The notes beneath the pieces are model-generated. The model ran no database searches. It saw only the letters and a program-made list of their open reading frames with translations, and was not told where the DNA came from. Position numbers and translations under genes: made by a program. 64,000 bases of DNA from Aurantiacibacter zhengii. GTDB taxonomy: Bacteria; Pseudomonadota; Alphaproteobacteria; Sphingomonadales; Sphingomonadaceae. Shown here one piece after another: positions 35,110-44,600 of the stretch. The DNA is taken from assembly GCF_003584125.1 (NCBI RefSeq), contig NZ_QXFL01000004.1, forward strand, positions 124,001 through 188,000, in the 5' to 3' direction. Within the stretch, counting starts at the first letter, position 1, and every line of letters starts with the position of its first letter.

Positions 35110-35487
35110 TCACGCTGGCTCCCAAAGTTCCAGCGGATTTCCGTCGCAGTCATGAACCCGGGCGAATGCGCCAACGCCTTCCATTGCCTCGCGGCGGGAT
35201 ATGGCGACGCCTGCCGCCTCCAGCCTGGCGAGCAGCGCCTCCAGCCCTTCAACCCGCAGGTTCAGCATTATCTGGCGGTCCGCCTGCCAGTAATCGCTGG
35301 CTTCATCGAACGCAGCAAAGACCGTGGAGCCTGCATCCTGCATCCACACCCATTCACCATCCGGTGTGGGTTGGCCGCTTTGCGTGGCCGCGATACCCAG
35401 GTTATCGCGATACCATGCTGCCAGCCTTGCCGGATCGGCGGAGCGGATGAACAGGCCGCCTATCCCCAGAACCTTGCCCTCTGCCAT
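35110..35487 (-). CDS. VOC-superfamily (glyoxalase-like) protein
   Basis: 125 residues, two beta-alpha-beta-beta-beta modules. FIRSADPARLAAWYRDNLGI and VHDCDGNPLELWEP at the two ends are the hallmark of vicinal-oxygen-chelate proteins; the terminal Glu is a usual metal ligand. The substrate is unknown. Divergent from the transporter gene, 69 nt apart. Confidence 0.85.
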   Translation of the reverse strand: MAEGKVLGIGGLFIRSADPARLAAWYRDNLGIAATQSGQPTPDGEWVWMQDAGSTVFAAFDEASDYWQADRQIMLNLRVEGLEALLARLEAAGVAISRREAMEGVGAFARVHDCDGNPLELWEPA

Positions 35488-35556
35488 CCCGTCCCTCCTT
35501 GTGTCGCAGGCGCGGCTGCGCCACGATTGCCGCGTGGGTACGGAGGGTATCACAAC

Positions 35557-37017
35557 ATGAGTGCCAAGGGGATCGGCTTCTGGCTTGGCCCGGCGCTGTT
35601 CGCGCTTACCGTCCTGCTGCCCGCGCCCGAAGGTATGGCGGGCGAAGCGTGGCGCGTGGCGGGTCTTGTCGGCTGGATGGCCAGCTGGTGGATGACCCAG
35701 GCGGTGCCGCTGACCGTTACAGGCCTGCTGCCCTTTGTTGTGCTGCCGTTCAGTGGCGGCGGAACGGCGGGAGAGGTGGCGGGTGATTATTATTCGCCGA
35801 TCATTTTCCTGCTGCTGGGCGGTGCCTTCATTGCCCTGGCCATCGAGCGCACCGGCCTGCACAAGCGGCTGGCGACCTTCATCCTCGACCGTATCGGTGG
35901 GCGCGGCGGGACCTTCGGGCTGCTGCTGGGCTTCATGATTGCCGCCGCGATCCTCTCCAACATCATCTCCAACACGTCCACCACGCTGATCATGATGCCG
36001 ATGGTTCTGGCGGTGCTGGCCGGGGGCAAGTTGGCGATAGGTTCGACTTCTGGCAGCGAAGCAGGAGAGCGGGAAAAGGGCGGTTTTGTTCCGCAGGACG
36101 GCATTTACGGTGCCTTGCCGATGGGCCTCGCCTTTGCCGCCAGCGTGGGCGGCCTGGGAACGATCATCGGGTCGCCCACGAATGCCATCGGCGTCGCCCT
36201 GCTGCGCGATATCTCAGGCGTCGAAATCACTTTTGCCATGTGGGCGGCCTTCGGCGTGCCCGTGGTGGTGCTGGGCATTCCCATCGCCGCGTGGATCATC
36301 GGGCGCGTGCAGCAGGTTGCCCGCCATCCCTTCGATCTCAAGGCTGCCCGCGATGCCATCGCTCCGCAGGGGCCATGGACCGAAGCGGAAAGGCGGCTTG
36401 TCCCTGTGATCGCCGTCACCTTCATCGCGTGGATGCTGAGAGGTTGGGTTGCGCCCTATTTCCCCGAAGGCTCGCTGACCGACGGCACCGTCGCCATCGC
36501 CGCCAGCCTGGCCCTGTTCGTGCTGCCGGACGGCACGGGCCGCCGCCTGCTGGAATGGCATGAGGCCAACCGCGCACCATGGGACGTGTTGCTGATGTTC
36601 GGGGGCGGGCTGGCGCTGGCAGGGGGCATGATGCGCACCGGCCTGGCCGACTGGCTGGGCGAGGCACTTCTTTTCCTGTCCGACATGCCACTGATCGTCG
36701 TCGCACTGGCGCTGGTGGCGATGGTGATCCTGATTACCGAATTCGCCAGCAACGTGGCGACGGCCAGCGGCATCATGCCCGTGGTCGCTGCCCTCGCGGT
36801 CGCGCTAAACGGCGACCCGCTGCTGCTCGCCATGCCCGTGGCGCTGGCGGCGAGTTGGGGGTTCATCCTGCCCGCCGGGACCGGTCCGAACTCCATTGCC
36901 TGGGCTACCGGCCGCATCGCCCTGCCCCGGCTGATAAGAGCCGGGTTCGCGCTCGATGTGGCGGGGGTGTTCCTGATCGTGGGCGTAGTGTTCGCGCTGG
37001 CACCGTTGGTCGCCTGA
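35557..37017 (+). CDS. SLC13/DASS-family anion:sodium symporter
   Basis: 486-residue inner-membrane transporter with about 11 hydrophobic segments. The paired substrate/sodium motifs are visible: SNTSTTLIMMP in the first half and SNVATASGIMPV in the second, plus GTIIGSPTNAIG and GTGPNSIAWATG. The family carries dicarboxylates, citrate or sulfate with Na+. Start ATG 35557 follows CGGAGGG. No neighbour fixes the substrate. Confidence 0.88.
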   Translation: MSAKGIGFWLGPALFALTVLLPAPEGMAGEAWRVAGLVGWMASWWMTQAVPLTVTGLLPFVVLPFSGGGTAGEVAGDYYSPIIFLLLGGAFIALAIERTGLHKRLATFILDRIGGRGGTFGLLLGFMIAAAILSNIISNTSTTLIMMPMVLAVLAGGKLAIGSTSGSEAGEREKGGFVPQDGIYGALPMGLAFAASVGGLGTIIGSPTNAIGVALLRDISGVEITFAMWAAFGVPVVVLGIPIAAWIIGRVQQVARHPFDLKAARDAIAPQGPWTEAERRLVPVIAVTFIAWMLRGWVAPYFPEGSLTDGTVAIAASLALFVLPDGTGRRLLEWHEANRAPWDVLLMFGGGLALAGGMMRTGLADWLGEALLFLSDMPLIVVALALVAMVILITEFASNVATASGIMPVVAALAVALNGDPLLLAMPVALAASWGFILPAGTGPNSIAWATGRIALPRLIRAGFALDVAGVFLIVGVVFALAPLVA

Positions 37018-37042
37018 GCCCTTGCGAATCCGGCGCGGCAGA

Positions 37043-37069
37043 GATAATTGCATTTGAAACCGGATTATC
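37043..37069 (+). promoter_or_regulatory. Possible SAM-II-like leader element (weak)
   Basis: GATAAT and ATTATC pair (6 bp) around a loop TGCATTTGAAACCGG, recalling the ATTTGA-N-CCGG loop of alphaproteobacterial SAM-II riboswitches. It lies about 100 nt upstream of a sulfur-amino-acid PLP enzyme. The expected 3' GCTAAA-type pseudoknot strand is not evident, so this is only a candidate. Confidence 0.2.
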
Positions 37070-37129
37070 GGGAGAAGCGTTCCTGCGGAGGTTAGGAGCG
37101 GGTTGCCCGGAACCGTTTACCTGCCCCTG

Positions 37130-37155
37130 CCTTCCTAGGGGTGAGAGCAGGAAGG
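37130..37155 (+). promoter_or_regulatory. Hairpin covering the ribosome-binding site of the PLP enzyme gene
   Basis: CCTTCCT (37130-37136) is complementary to AGGAAGG (37149-37155), which is part of the Shine-Dalgarno AGGAAGGAG just before ATG 37166; the loop is 12 nt. Such a stem would hide the ribosome site and could be the regulated element of the leader. Confidence 0.45.
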
Positions 37156-37165
37156 AGCCTTTCCC

Positions 37166-38509
37166 ATGGCCGACCCCCACGACAACAACAGCAACGATCC
37201 GCTTGGTGCCGTCGACACCCCGACCCCGCGCCGCAAGCCAAAGCCCGAAGTCACGACCATCGGCGGGCGCGCGCTGAAACCTTCCACCCTGATGATGGGC
37301 CACGGCTACGATCCCGCCCTTTCCGAAGGTTCGCTGAAGGCACCGATTTTCCTTACCAGCACCTTTGCGTTCGAAAGCGCCTCTGCTGGCAAGCGTCACT
37401 TCGAAGGCATCACCGGAAAGCGCGAAGGCGGGGCGGAAGGCCTCGTCTATTCGCGATTCAACGGGCCGAACCAGGAAATCCTGGAAGACCGGCTCGCCAT
37501 CTGGGACGATGCGGAGGACGCGCTGTGCTTTTCCAGCGGGATGACCGCTATTGCCGTGCTGATCCTGGCCGCCTGCAACACGGGCGACGTGATCGTGCAT
37601 TCCGGCCCGCTATACGCCGCCAGTGAAGGCTTCGTGGCCAAGGTGATGGCGAAGTACGGCGTCACCTACATCGCCTTCCCGGCAGGTGCGAGCCGCGAGA
37701 AGCTGGACGAGGTGATGCGTGAGGCGAAGGCCAAGGCCGAGGAACAGGGCGGCGAAGTGCCGCTGATCTACCTCGAAAGCCCGGGCAACCCCACCAACGC
37801 ATTGGTCGACATCGAAGCAGTGAAGGAAGCGCGCGATGCGCATTTCGATCCGGAGCGGTGCCCCATCGCAATCGATAACACCTTCCTTGGCCCCCTTTGG
37901 CAGCGCCCGCTGGAACACGGCGCGGACCTGGTGGTCTACTCGCTTACCAAGTACGTCGGCGGCCATTCCGATCTCGTCGCCGGTAGCGTGGCGGGCGGCA
38001 AGAAATGGATCGATGCGATCCGCGCACTGCGCAACACCATGGGCGGCATTGCCGATCCGAACACCGCCTGGATGTTGCTGCGCAGCCTCGAAACCGTGGA
38101 GCTGCGCATGCAGCGCGCGGGCGAGAACGCGGCCAAGGTCTGCGCCATGCTGAAGAAGCATCCCAAGGTGGAAGGACTGGGCTACCTCGGCATGATCGAG
38201 GACGAACGGCAGAAGGACATCTACGACCGTCACTGCCTTGGTGCCGGCTCCACCTTCTCGGTTTTCATCAAGGGCGGCGAAGCGGAATGCTTCCGGTTCC
38301 TGGATGCGCTGAAGGTCGCCAAGCTGGCCGTCAGCCTGGGCGGCACGGAAACGCTGGCGAGCCATCCCGCCAGCATGACGCACCTTTCCGTGGCAGAAGG
38401 CCGCCGTGCGGAACTGGGCATTTCCGACAACCTCGTGCGCATATCCATCGGTATCGAGGACGCCGACGACCTGATCGCCGACTTCGAACAGGCACTGGAA
38501 GCGGTGTAA
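37166..38509 (+). CDS. Cystathionine gamma-synthase-family PLP enzyme
   Basis: 447 residues, Cys/Met-metabolism PLP family (cystathionine gamma-synthase, O-acylhomoserine sulfhydrylase, methionine gamma-lyase). The PLP Lys lies in VYSLTKYVGGHSD; other motifs are YSRFNGPNQEILEDRLA, YLESPGNPTN and SLGGTETLASHPASMTH. The exact reaction cannot be told from motifs. An N-terminal extension of about 30 polar residues precedes the core. AGGAAGGAG supports the start and is predicted to be masked by a hairpin. Confidence 0.88.
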   Translation: MADPHDNNSNDPLGAVDTPTPRRKPKPEVTTIGGRALKPSTLMMGHGYDPALSEGSLKAPIFLTSTFAFESASAGKRHFEGITGKREGGAEGLVYSRFNGPNQEILEDRLAIWDDAEDALCFSSGMTAIAVLILAACNTGDVIVHSGPLYAASEGFVAKVMAKYGVTYIAFPAGASREKLDEVMREAKAKAEEQGGEVPLIYLESPGNPTNALVDIEAVKEARDAHFDPERCPIAIDNTFLGPLWQRPLEHGADLVVYSLTKYVGGHSDLVAGSVAGGKKWIDAIRALRNTMGGIADPNTAWMLLRSLETVELRMQRAGENAAKVCAMLKKHPKVEGLGYLGMIEDERQKDIYDRHCLGAGSTFSVFIKGGEAECFRFLDALKVAKLAVSLGGTETLASHPASMTHLSVAEGRRAELGISDNLVRISIGIEDADDLIADFEQALEAV

Positions 38510-38518
38510 TCCGATCAA

Positions 38519-38571
38519 AGGCGGCTTGCCCCCCAAGGCATTGGACAGCTAAGGGAAAGGTCAAGCCGCCT
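38519..38571 (+). terminator. Long-loop inverted repeat after the PLP enzyme gene
   Basis: AGGCGGCTTG and CAAGCCGCCT form a perfect 10-bp stem separated by 33 nt, starting 10 nt after the stop at 38509. There is no T-tract, so it could be a transcript-end stabiliser rather than a strict intrinsic terminator. Confidence 0.45.
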
Positions 38572-38607
38572 ATGGCGGGATAGATCTTCATAACGGACGG
38601 GAACAAC

Positions 38608-39600
38608 GTGCTTCGCAAATATGCCCTTTTCGTCGGCGTCGCCGCTCTTGGCGCCCTGGTCACCTCCTGCGGAGGCGACGACACCGGCACGCCCACCCCT
38701 TCGCCCACGTCTACCGGTACGGCCACGCCGACCCCTACCCCGACGCAGGGGCAGGTCGATTTCGACCTGCAGCAGGATTTCTCGACCGAGAGCACGAATG
38801 CGAACTACGCCTTCGCCTATTTCACCCCTGATGCCGGCGGCGACGAAACCTTCAGCGGCGCTTCGCGTCTGAATGGCAACGCTTCGATCAGCCTTGCTCT
38901 CAGCCCCGAAGTCGTGACCTTTGCTTTCCCCGATCTCGACGATCCGGCGACTTTCGATGCCACCGACCTGGTATCAGCGTCGGCAACGGTCCGCAGCTAT
39001 GCGCGCGGTTCGGAAAAGCTCGTTCTGGAATTGCCATACGATCATGTGCTGCGCGTCAGCTACGAATCGCAGGCCGATTTCACGCGTGACACGACTGACG
39101 GCGTGCTGCGCGGAGAACGCACCTCGATCTTCTTCAATCGTCCCACGGTCACCACCGATATCGCATCCGACCTTGCCTACACCGGCAGTGTCGAAGTGGT
39201 GGGCGGCGATCCGGGCACCACGCTGGCAGGTGTGATTTCCGCACCCGACGTAACCTTTACCATCAAGGAAGCGGACGGGAGCGTAAACGGCACGATCGAG
39301 ATCTTCCGCGACGTGAACGGTTCACCCGAACTCGTGGCAACTCTGGTTTTCCAGCGCACCACCAATTCTGCCGGCAATGTTACCGGAGGTGTTTTGGACG
39401 ATCAGGAGACCTTCGCGGGTATCCTGACAGATGCCGACAATAACTTCGTGGGCAATTTTGCAGGGGCTATCAGCGGCCCCAACCGCGAGGAGCTTTTCAT
39501 CATCTTCTCGATCTCGGGCAGCACCGACGCCGACAATGACGACAGGGTGGATGCAGACGATGATCGCCGCTTCGTCGGCAGCTTCATCGGCAAGCGATAG
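38608..39600 (+). CDS. Surface lipoprotein with Thr-Pro linker, unknown function
   Basis: 330 residues, GTG start at 38608. The lipobox VTSCGG is followed by a Thr/Pro/Ser repeat linker (about 27-47), then a beta-rich domain. Repeated GVISAPDVTFTIKE, ETFAGILTDADNN and FVGNFAGAISGP segments near the C-terminus resemble the transferrin-binding-protein-B-like barrel of slam-exported lipoproteins. An acidic Asp-rich motif (DADNDDRVDADDD) may bind calcium. The function is not assignable. Confidence 0.75.
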   Translation: MLRKYALFVGVAALGALVTSCGGDDTGTPTPSPTSTGTATPTPTPTQGQVDFDLQQDFSTESTNANYAFAYFTPDAGGDETFSGASRLNGNASISLALSPEVVTFAFPDLDDPATFDATDLVSASATVRSYARGSEKLVLELPYDHVLRVSYESQADFTRDTTDGVLRGERTSIFFNRPTVTTDIASDLAYTGSVEVVGGDPGTTLAGVISAPDVTFTIKEADGSVNGTIEIFRDVNGSPELVATLVFQRTTNSAGNVTGGVLDDQETFAGILTDADNNFVGNFAGAISGPNREELFIIFSISGSTDADNDDRVDADDDRRFVGSFIGKR

Positions 39601-39686
39601 ATCAGACCGACCGGCGATGTGGCGGAGCTCTCAAGCGCAGAGCTTCGCCAGCGCCGCCGGATCCTGCGCGCCCCGCCCCTGCAGGG

Positions 39687-40220
39687 TCAGCCCTTCCACT
39701 CGCGCCGTTCCTCGGCGGCTTTCAGCACCTCGTAGGCAAGTTGCAACTTCTGGAATTCCTCGGCCGCTTCCTTGTCGCCGGGCTTCACATCGGGGTGGAC
39801 CTTCTTCGCCCGCGCACGCCATTCGCGCTTGATCGTCTGGAAATCGGCATCGGCCTCCAGTTCAAGCACCTCCAGCGCGCGCATCTCGTCGGCGCTGCGT
39901 GAGCCATCGCCGCTGCCGCTCCAGCCATAGTGCTGCGCCTCGGCGTAACCTGCGCTTTCAGCCTGTTCGGCCTTGGCGCGATTCGCGGCTTCTTCCTTGT
40001 CGAGACCCTGAAAATAGTCCCAGCCCTTGTTGTATTCGGCTGCGTGCTTTTCGCAGAAGTACCAGCGTTCGGGGCTGTTGGGGCTTTTCGGAGCCGGGCA
40101 ATTGCCCGGCTCGTTGCAGCCGTGCCGGTCGCAAATGCGAACTTCAACGGCCTCGCGGCCCTCCTCGTAGCCACGCCAGCGCGGAAAGCCCCAGTCGTTC
40201 GAACGTCTCGAACCGGCCAT
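39687..40220 (-). CDS. DnaJ-domain protein
   Basis: 177 residues from ATG 40220 (MAGSRRSNDWGFPRW); a longer start at 40256 exists but homologues begin at the WGFPRWRGY region. The N-terminal half has a Cys-containing module (ICDRHGCNEPGNCPAP and WYFCEKHAAEYN), possibly metal-binding. The C-terminal half is a J domain (ALEVLELEADADFQTIKREW; KKVHPDVKPGD) with the essential HPD. It probably recruits DnaK to a specific client; soluble. Confidence 0.88.
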   Translation of the reverse strand: MAGSRRSNDWGFPRWRGYEEGREAVEVRICDRHGCNEPGNCPAPKSPNSPERWYFCEKHAAEYNKGWDYFQGLDKEEAANRAKAEQAESAGYAEAQHYGWSGSGDGSRSADEMRALEVLELEADADFQTIKREWRARAKKVHPDVKPGDKEAAEEFQKLQLAYEVLKAAEERREWKG

Positions 40221-40421
40221 CAGGAAAGCAATACGGTAAACAGCATGGAACCGCATATAGGGTGGAAATGGCCCCGCGTGAACCGATGGTATTGCGCATC
40301 ACTGCCGAAAGTGCGCTTCACACAGTCGATACAATTTGGTGCAATTGCTGCGTTGCAATATCGCCGGTGCAGCCCACATACTGCCGACAGATTTTGTAAT
40401 CGATTCAACCGCAGGACCAGC

Positions 40422-40601
40422 ATGAGCAAGCAGCTCGCCATTTCCGCCGCTTTTTCCATTTTCACGATGGCCGCTTTCGCACTGTTCGCGACGCCCGATG
40501 CCGTGGGCGGCTTCGGCTCCATGCAGACGGGCGCGACAGCCCATGCTGCCGCGCCCGCGCTTGAGCCGGTAGTCCCGGCCCTGTTTCCTATTTTCGGCTG
40601 A
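40422..40601 (+). CDS. Short exported peptide of unknown function
   Basis: 59 residues. A Sec signal-like segment (LAISAAFSIFTMAAFALFA) precedes an Ala/Pro-rich tail (HAAAPALEPVVPALFPIFG). It ends back-to-back with pal: its TGA (40599-40601) touches the pal stop. No ribosome site is obvious (GCAGGA lies upstream). The coding call rests on the plausible signal peptide and frame codon pattern. Confidence 0.5.
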   Translation: MSKQLAISAAFSIFTMAAFALFATPDAVGGFGSMQTGATAHAAAPALEPVVPALFPIFG

Positions 40602-41123
40602 TTACCGCTCGATCATCACCGTGACCGCGCGGCGGTTTCTTGCCCAGGCCTGCTCGTTCGAAGCCATCGCCACGGGGCGTTCCTCACCATAGCTGACCGT
40701 CCGCAGGCGGCTTTCCGGCACACCAAGGCTGACGAGGTAGTTCTTCGAGGCATTGGCGCGGCGTTCGCCAAGCGCCAGGTTGTAATCGCGGGTGCCACGT
40801 TCGTCGGCATGGCCTTCGACCGTTGCGCGCGCATCCGTGTACTGCAGCAGGTACTGAGCCTGACGACGCAGGGCAGTCTGGTCCTCGCTGTCGATGTTAT
40901 AGCGGTCCGTATCGAAATAGATGGTGTCCGCACCGGCCATTGCACCCGCGAAGTGCGACTGCGAGCCGGGCTGCGGAGCGGTGGCCATCGGCGTGGGCGT
41001 GGGCGTCGGCGTGGCGCGCACGGTATCCTGCGGCGCATCGGGCGTAACCGTGGGCGGTTCCTTCTTGCAGGCACCAAGTGCCAACGCGCTGGAAAGGGTG
41101 ACGGCGATAATCAGGCGATTCAT
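40602..41123 (-). CDS. pal: Peptidoglycan-associated lipoprotein Pal
   Basis: 173 residues. Lipobox LALGAC, then a Thr-Pro linker, then an OmpA-like peptidoglycan-binding domain (IYFDTDRYNIDSEDQTALRR; VEGHADERGTRDYNLALGER; SRLRTVSYGEERPVA). It anchors the outer membrane to the wall and partners TolB. Last gene of the tol-pal cluster, 82 nt after tolB. Confidence 0.96.
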   Translation of the reverse strand: MNRLIIAVTLSSALALGACKKEPPTVTPDAPQDTVRATPTPTPTPMATAPQPGSQSHFAGAMAGADTIYFDTDRYNIDSEDQTALRRQAQYLLQYTDARATVEGHADERGTRDYNLALGERRANASKNYLVSLGVPESRLRTVSYGEERPVAMASNEQAWARNRRAVTVMIER

Positions 41124-41205
41124 GTCTGGCTCTCCTTGAACCTTGGTGACAACATTTGCTTTTCTTGCGGCGCAATTTCATGCGCCGTGCGGGGAACTAA
41201 CGCAC

Positions 41206-42624
41206 TTACGGCAAAACCGGTCCCCATGCCGGGTCTGACGCCCCCACCGGCGTACGCAGGCGACGTTCGTTGTCACCGGTCAGGTCCACCTGCCAGATCG
41301 ACGTGTCGCCGGAATTACGTTCGGTACGGAAAAACTGGATGATGCGGCCGTTCGGGGCCCAGGTCGGACCTTCGTCCTGCCAGCCGTTGGTCAGCGTGCG
41401 CACATTGCGCCCCTGCGGGTTCATCACTGCGATATGGAAATCCCCCACGATGTGGGTGAAAGCGATCTGGTCGCCGCGCGGGCTCCATTCGGGGCTGGCG
41501 CAGCGTCCGCCAAAGAAGCTGATGCGGCGCTGGTTCGAGCCATCCGAATTCATGATGTAGCACTGCTGCGCGCCGGACTGGTCGCTTTCGAACACGATCT
41601 GGCTGCCATCGGGAGAGTACGAACCGCCGACTTCGATAGCCGGACCGCTAGTGAGCCGCTGCGGAGTGCCTCCGCCCGCCGCGGAAACGCGGTAAATATC
41701 CGTGTTGCCGCCCACGGCCATCGAATAGAGGATATACCGGCCATCCGGGCTCCAGCGCGGGGCGAAAGTGGGGTTGGCGCTCTGCGTCACCAACGTCTGC
41801 CGCCCGCTGCCGATATCGTAGACGTAGATGCGCGGATTACCGTCGACATAGGACAGGTAAGCGATCTTCGAATAGTCGGGCGAATAGCGCGGCGTGAGCG
41901 CGGTGGACTGGCCATTGGTGATGAAGCGGTGGTTGGCCCCATCGCTATCCATGATGGCGAGGCGCTTGATACGGTTATCCTTCGGGCCGGTTTCCGCGAT
42001 GTAGGCGATGCGGCTGTCGAAGAAGGGATCCTCGCCCGAAAGACGGGAATAGACGAGGTCGGCGCACTTGTGCGCGGCACGGCGCCACTCGCTAGGGTTC
42101 ACCACCCAGCCCTCGCGCACCAGTTCGCTCTGCAGGGCAACGTCGTAGAGGTAGCAGCCGACGGTCAGGCGGCCATCGTCGTTGGCACGCACATAGCCGT
42201 GCACCAGCATTTCCGCGCTGCGTCCGCGCCAAGTGTTCCATGCGGGATCGGTGATTTCGGGATAGCTCGGGCGCGGCAGGGCATCGGGACCGACAGGGCG
42301 GAACAGGCCGTTGAAGCGCAGATCGCTGTAAACCACGCGCGCCAGTTCGAGGCCAAGTGCGGCTGTGCCCTGCGCGTTGGCGGGCGTGGTCTGGTCACGG
42401 TTGGTGGCAAAGCTGGCGATGGCGATACCCAGGTCCTGCCAAGCGGAATCGTCGGTGACGGTGCCGCGCAGCGGGCCATCGTCGTCGCCTTCCACGGCCA
42501 CTTGCTCGACATCCTGCGCGCCCACGGCGCCGGGATCGAGATCGGGCAGCAGATCGTCGCTCTGCGCAGCGGCAGGCGCGGCGATCAGCAGCACAAAGGC
42601 GGAGAACAGGCTGGCGGTTTTCAT
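41206..42624 (-). CDS. tolB: Tol-Pal periplasmic beta-propeller TolB
   Basis: 472 residues. Sec signal (FSAFVLLIAAPAAAQ), an N-terminal D1 domain (DLGIAIASFATNRD), then WD40-like/PD40 propeller repeats such as LTPRYSPDYSKIAYLSYVDG, APRWSPDGRYILYSM and SPEWSPRGDQIAFTH. ATG 42624 shares its A with the tolA stop (TGATG), indicating translational coupling; a longer in-frame start inside tolA is not used. Confidence 0.96.
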   Translation of the reverse strand: MKTASLFSAFVLLIAAPAAAQSDDLLPDLDPGAVGAQDVEQVAVEGDDDGPLRGTVTDDSAWQDLGIAIASFATNRDQTTPANAQGTAALGLELARVVYSDLRFNGLFRPVGPDALPRPSYPEITDPAWNTWRGRSAEMLVHGYVRANDDGRLTVGCYLYDVALQSELVREGWVVNPSEWRRAAHKCADLVYSRLSGEDPFFDSRIAYIAETGPKDNRIKRLAIMDSDGANHRFITNGQSTALTPRYSPDYSKIAYLSYVDGNPRIYVYDIGSGRQTLVTQSANPTFAPRWSPDGRYILYSMAVGGNTDIYRVSAAGGGTPQRLTSGPAIEVGGSYSPDGSQIVFESDQSGAQQCYIMNSDGSNQRRISFFGGRCASPEWSPRGDQIAFTHIVGDFHIAVMNPQGRNVRTLTNGWQDEGPTWAPNGRIIQFFRTERNSGDTSIWQVDLTGDNERRLRTPVGASDPAWGPVLP

Positions 42625-43442
42625 CACAATCTCCGATCGAAATCCCATTCGAGGTCGTCCCAGCGACTATAGAACTGGTCCGGCAAGTTGAAAGGTGCGG
42701 CAAGCTGGACGGCGCGGATCGCGCGTTCGCAGTGAAGCGATGCTTGCGGGCGGTTGGAATCGTTGATGCCGCGCTGGTCGGTACAACGCGGGCGGCCCTT
42801 GAGGCTGCCATCGCGGTTGAGCTCCCACGAAACAACGGTCGTGAGCTGGTCCACATCAACGCCGGAGGGGGCGCTCCAATGCGGGCGTAACTGGCGCGTG
42901 ATGGCAGAGGCGAGAGCGGCGCGCTCGGTCGGGCCAAACGTTGCGGCAGGGGATCCGCGATCGCCGGTCGCGTTGCTGGTGCCTTGAAGGAAATCTTCGC
43001 TCAATCGGCTACCCTGCGCGCGCTGGCTCGCCGTGGCGCGCGGCGTGGGGGCAGGCGTCGGGCGCGGCTCTGCGCGGCGCGTGGGCTGCGGTGTAGGGGT
43101 GGCGGCGGGCGTGCGCGGCTGCGTGGCGGGGCGCGGCGGCGGGGTGGTGACGGGGCGCTCCACCGGCTGCGGCGCCGGCGCTTCGACCATTTCCTGCGCC
43201 TCTTGCGGCAGGTCGGCCACTTCGGGGGCGAGGGCCGCGGCAGGCTGGGCGCTGGGATCGGGTGCCGTGCTTTCCAGGCTGACCTCGGTCGCCAGGCTCA
43301 CGTCAATGCGTTCCGTCGGCGTGTATGGCGGGGGCTCGCGGGTCGCATGGACAGCCAGCGCAACGGCCAGCGCAGCGTGCGCGACGACTGCGGCACCAAG
43401 TCCGATGCGTTCTTCGCGGGAAAGGTCGGCGAACATTGCCAT
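42624..43442 (-). CDS. tolA: TolA-like energy-coupling protein of the Tol-Pal system
   Basis: About 272 residues. One N-terminal transmembrane helix (LGAAVVAHAALAVALAVHA), a long Pro/Ala/Thr linker (about 60-150) spanning the periplasm, and a C-terminal TonB/TolA-like domain (ALASAITRQLRPHWSAPSGV; VVSWELNRDGSLKGRP). It couples the TolQ-TolR motor to TolB/Pal. Sequence conservation is weak, as usual for TolA; position between tolR and tolB supports the name. ATG 43442 or 43436 may be the true start. Confidence 0.88.
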   Translation of the reverse strand: MAMFADLSREERIGLGAAVVAHAALAVALAVHATREPPPYTPTERIDVSLATEVSLESTAPDPSAQPAAALAPEVADLPQEAQEMVEAPAPQPVERPVTTPPPRPATQPRTPAATPTPQPTRRAEPRPTPAPTPRATASQRAQGSRLSEDFLQGTSNATGDRGSPAATFGPTERAALASAITRQLRPHWSAPSGVDVDQLTTVVSWELNRDGSLKGRPRCTDQRGINDSNRPQASLHCERAIRAVQLAAPFNLPDQFYSRWDDLEWDFDRRL

Positions 43443-43454
43443 CAATCGTTCAGG

Positions 43455-43901
<447 letters not shown>

Positions 43902-43904
43902 CGC

Positions 43905-44600
43905 CTAGACCTCCATTTCGCGGCTGATCTGCGCGTGCACCCGGTCTGCGAAGCGGTGCAGGCGCGCCTCGAACCCATTCACAGTGTTCGACAGACGGTT
44001 GTAGGCGATCACCGCCGGGATGGCGGCGAACAGGCCGATGGCCGTAGCAAATAGGGCCTCGGCAATACCCGGCGCGACGACGGCGAGCGAGGAATTTTGC
44101 TGCATTCCGATCTGGAAGAAGCTGTTCATGATGCCCCAGACGGTGCCGAACAGGCCCACGAACGGCGCGACAGATCCTGTGGTGGCGAGAAAGTTCAGCC
44201 GGTCGGCCTGGCGGTCCGCCTCGTGCGCGACCTGCCCCTCCAGCGCCTGGGCCACACGGCTGCGGGCGGCGACAGGGTCCTTCAGGCCGGCCTTGTGGCT
44301 GCGGCGAAATTCGGCGATCCCGGCGGCGGCGACGCGGGCCGACGGATTGTCCTTGCGGCGGCGCGCGTCGAGCACGCTGTCCACATCTTCATGCGTCCAG
44401 AAATCCTCTTCGAAAGCATCGCAGTTCCTGCGGGTGCGGCCCATCCGCATCGAAAACCCGATGATGATGGTCCAGGTCCAGATCGAGGCGAGGATAAGGC
44501 CCACGATCACCAGCTGCACCACGATGTCTGCATCGAGGAACAGTTCGATCGGATCGAGCCGGGTGGGAGCGGAAACGGCAAGCATGTCCAGCACGGTCAT
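43905..44600 (-). CDS. tolQ: Tol-Pal motor subunit TolQ (ExbB family)
   Basis: 231 residues with three transmembrane helices (VIVGLILASIWTWTIIIGFS; FLATTGSVAPFVGLFGTVWG; EALFATAIGLFAAIPAVIAY). The GLFGTVWGIM motif and the Thr/Ala-rich third helix are typical of ExbB/TolQ. Its ATG overlaps the ybgC stop by 4 nt; tolR follows after 3 nt. Confidence 0.96.
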   Translation of the reverse strand: MTVLDMLAVSAPTRLDPIELFLDADIVVQLVIVGLILASIWTWTIIIGFSMRMGRTRRNCDAFEEDFWTHEDVDSVLDARRRKDNPSARVAAAGIAEFRRSHKAGLKDPVAARSRVAQALEGQVAHEADRQADRLNFLATTGSVAPFVGLFGTVWGIMNSFFQIGMQQNSSLAVVAPGIAEALFATAIGLFAAIPAVIAYNRLSNTVNGFEARLHRFADRVHAQISREMEV

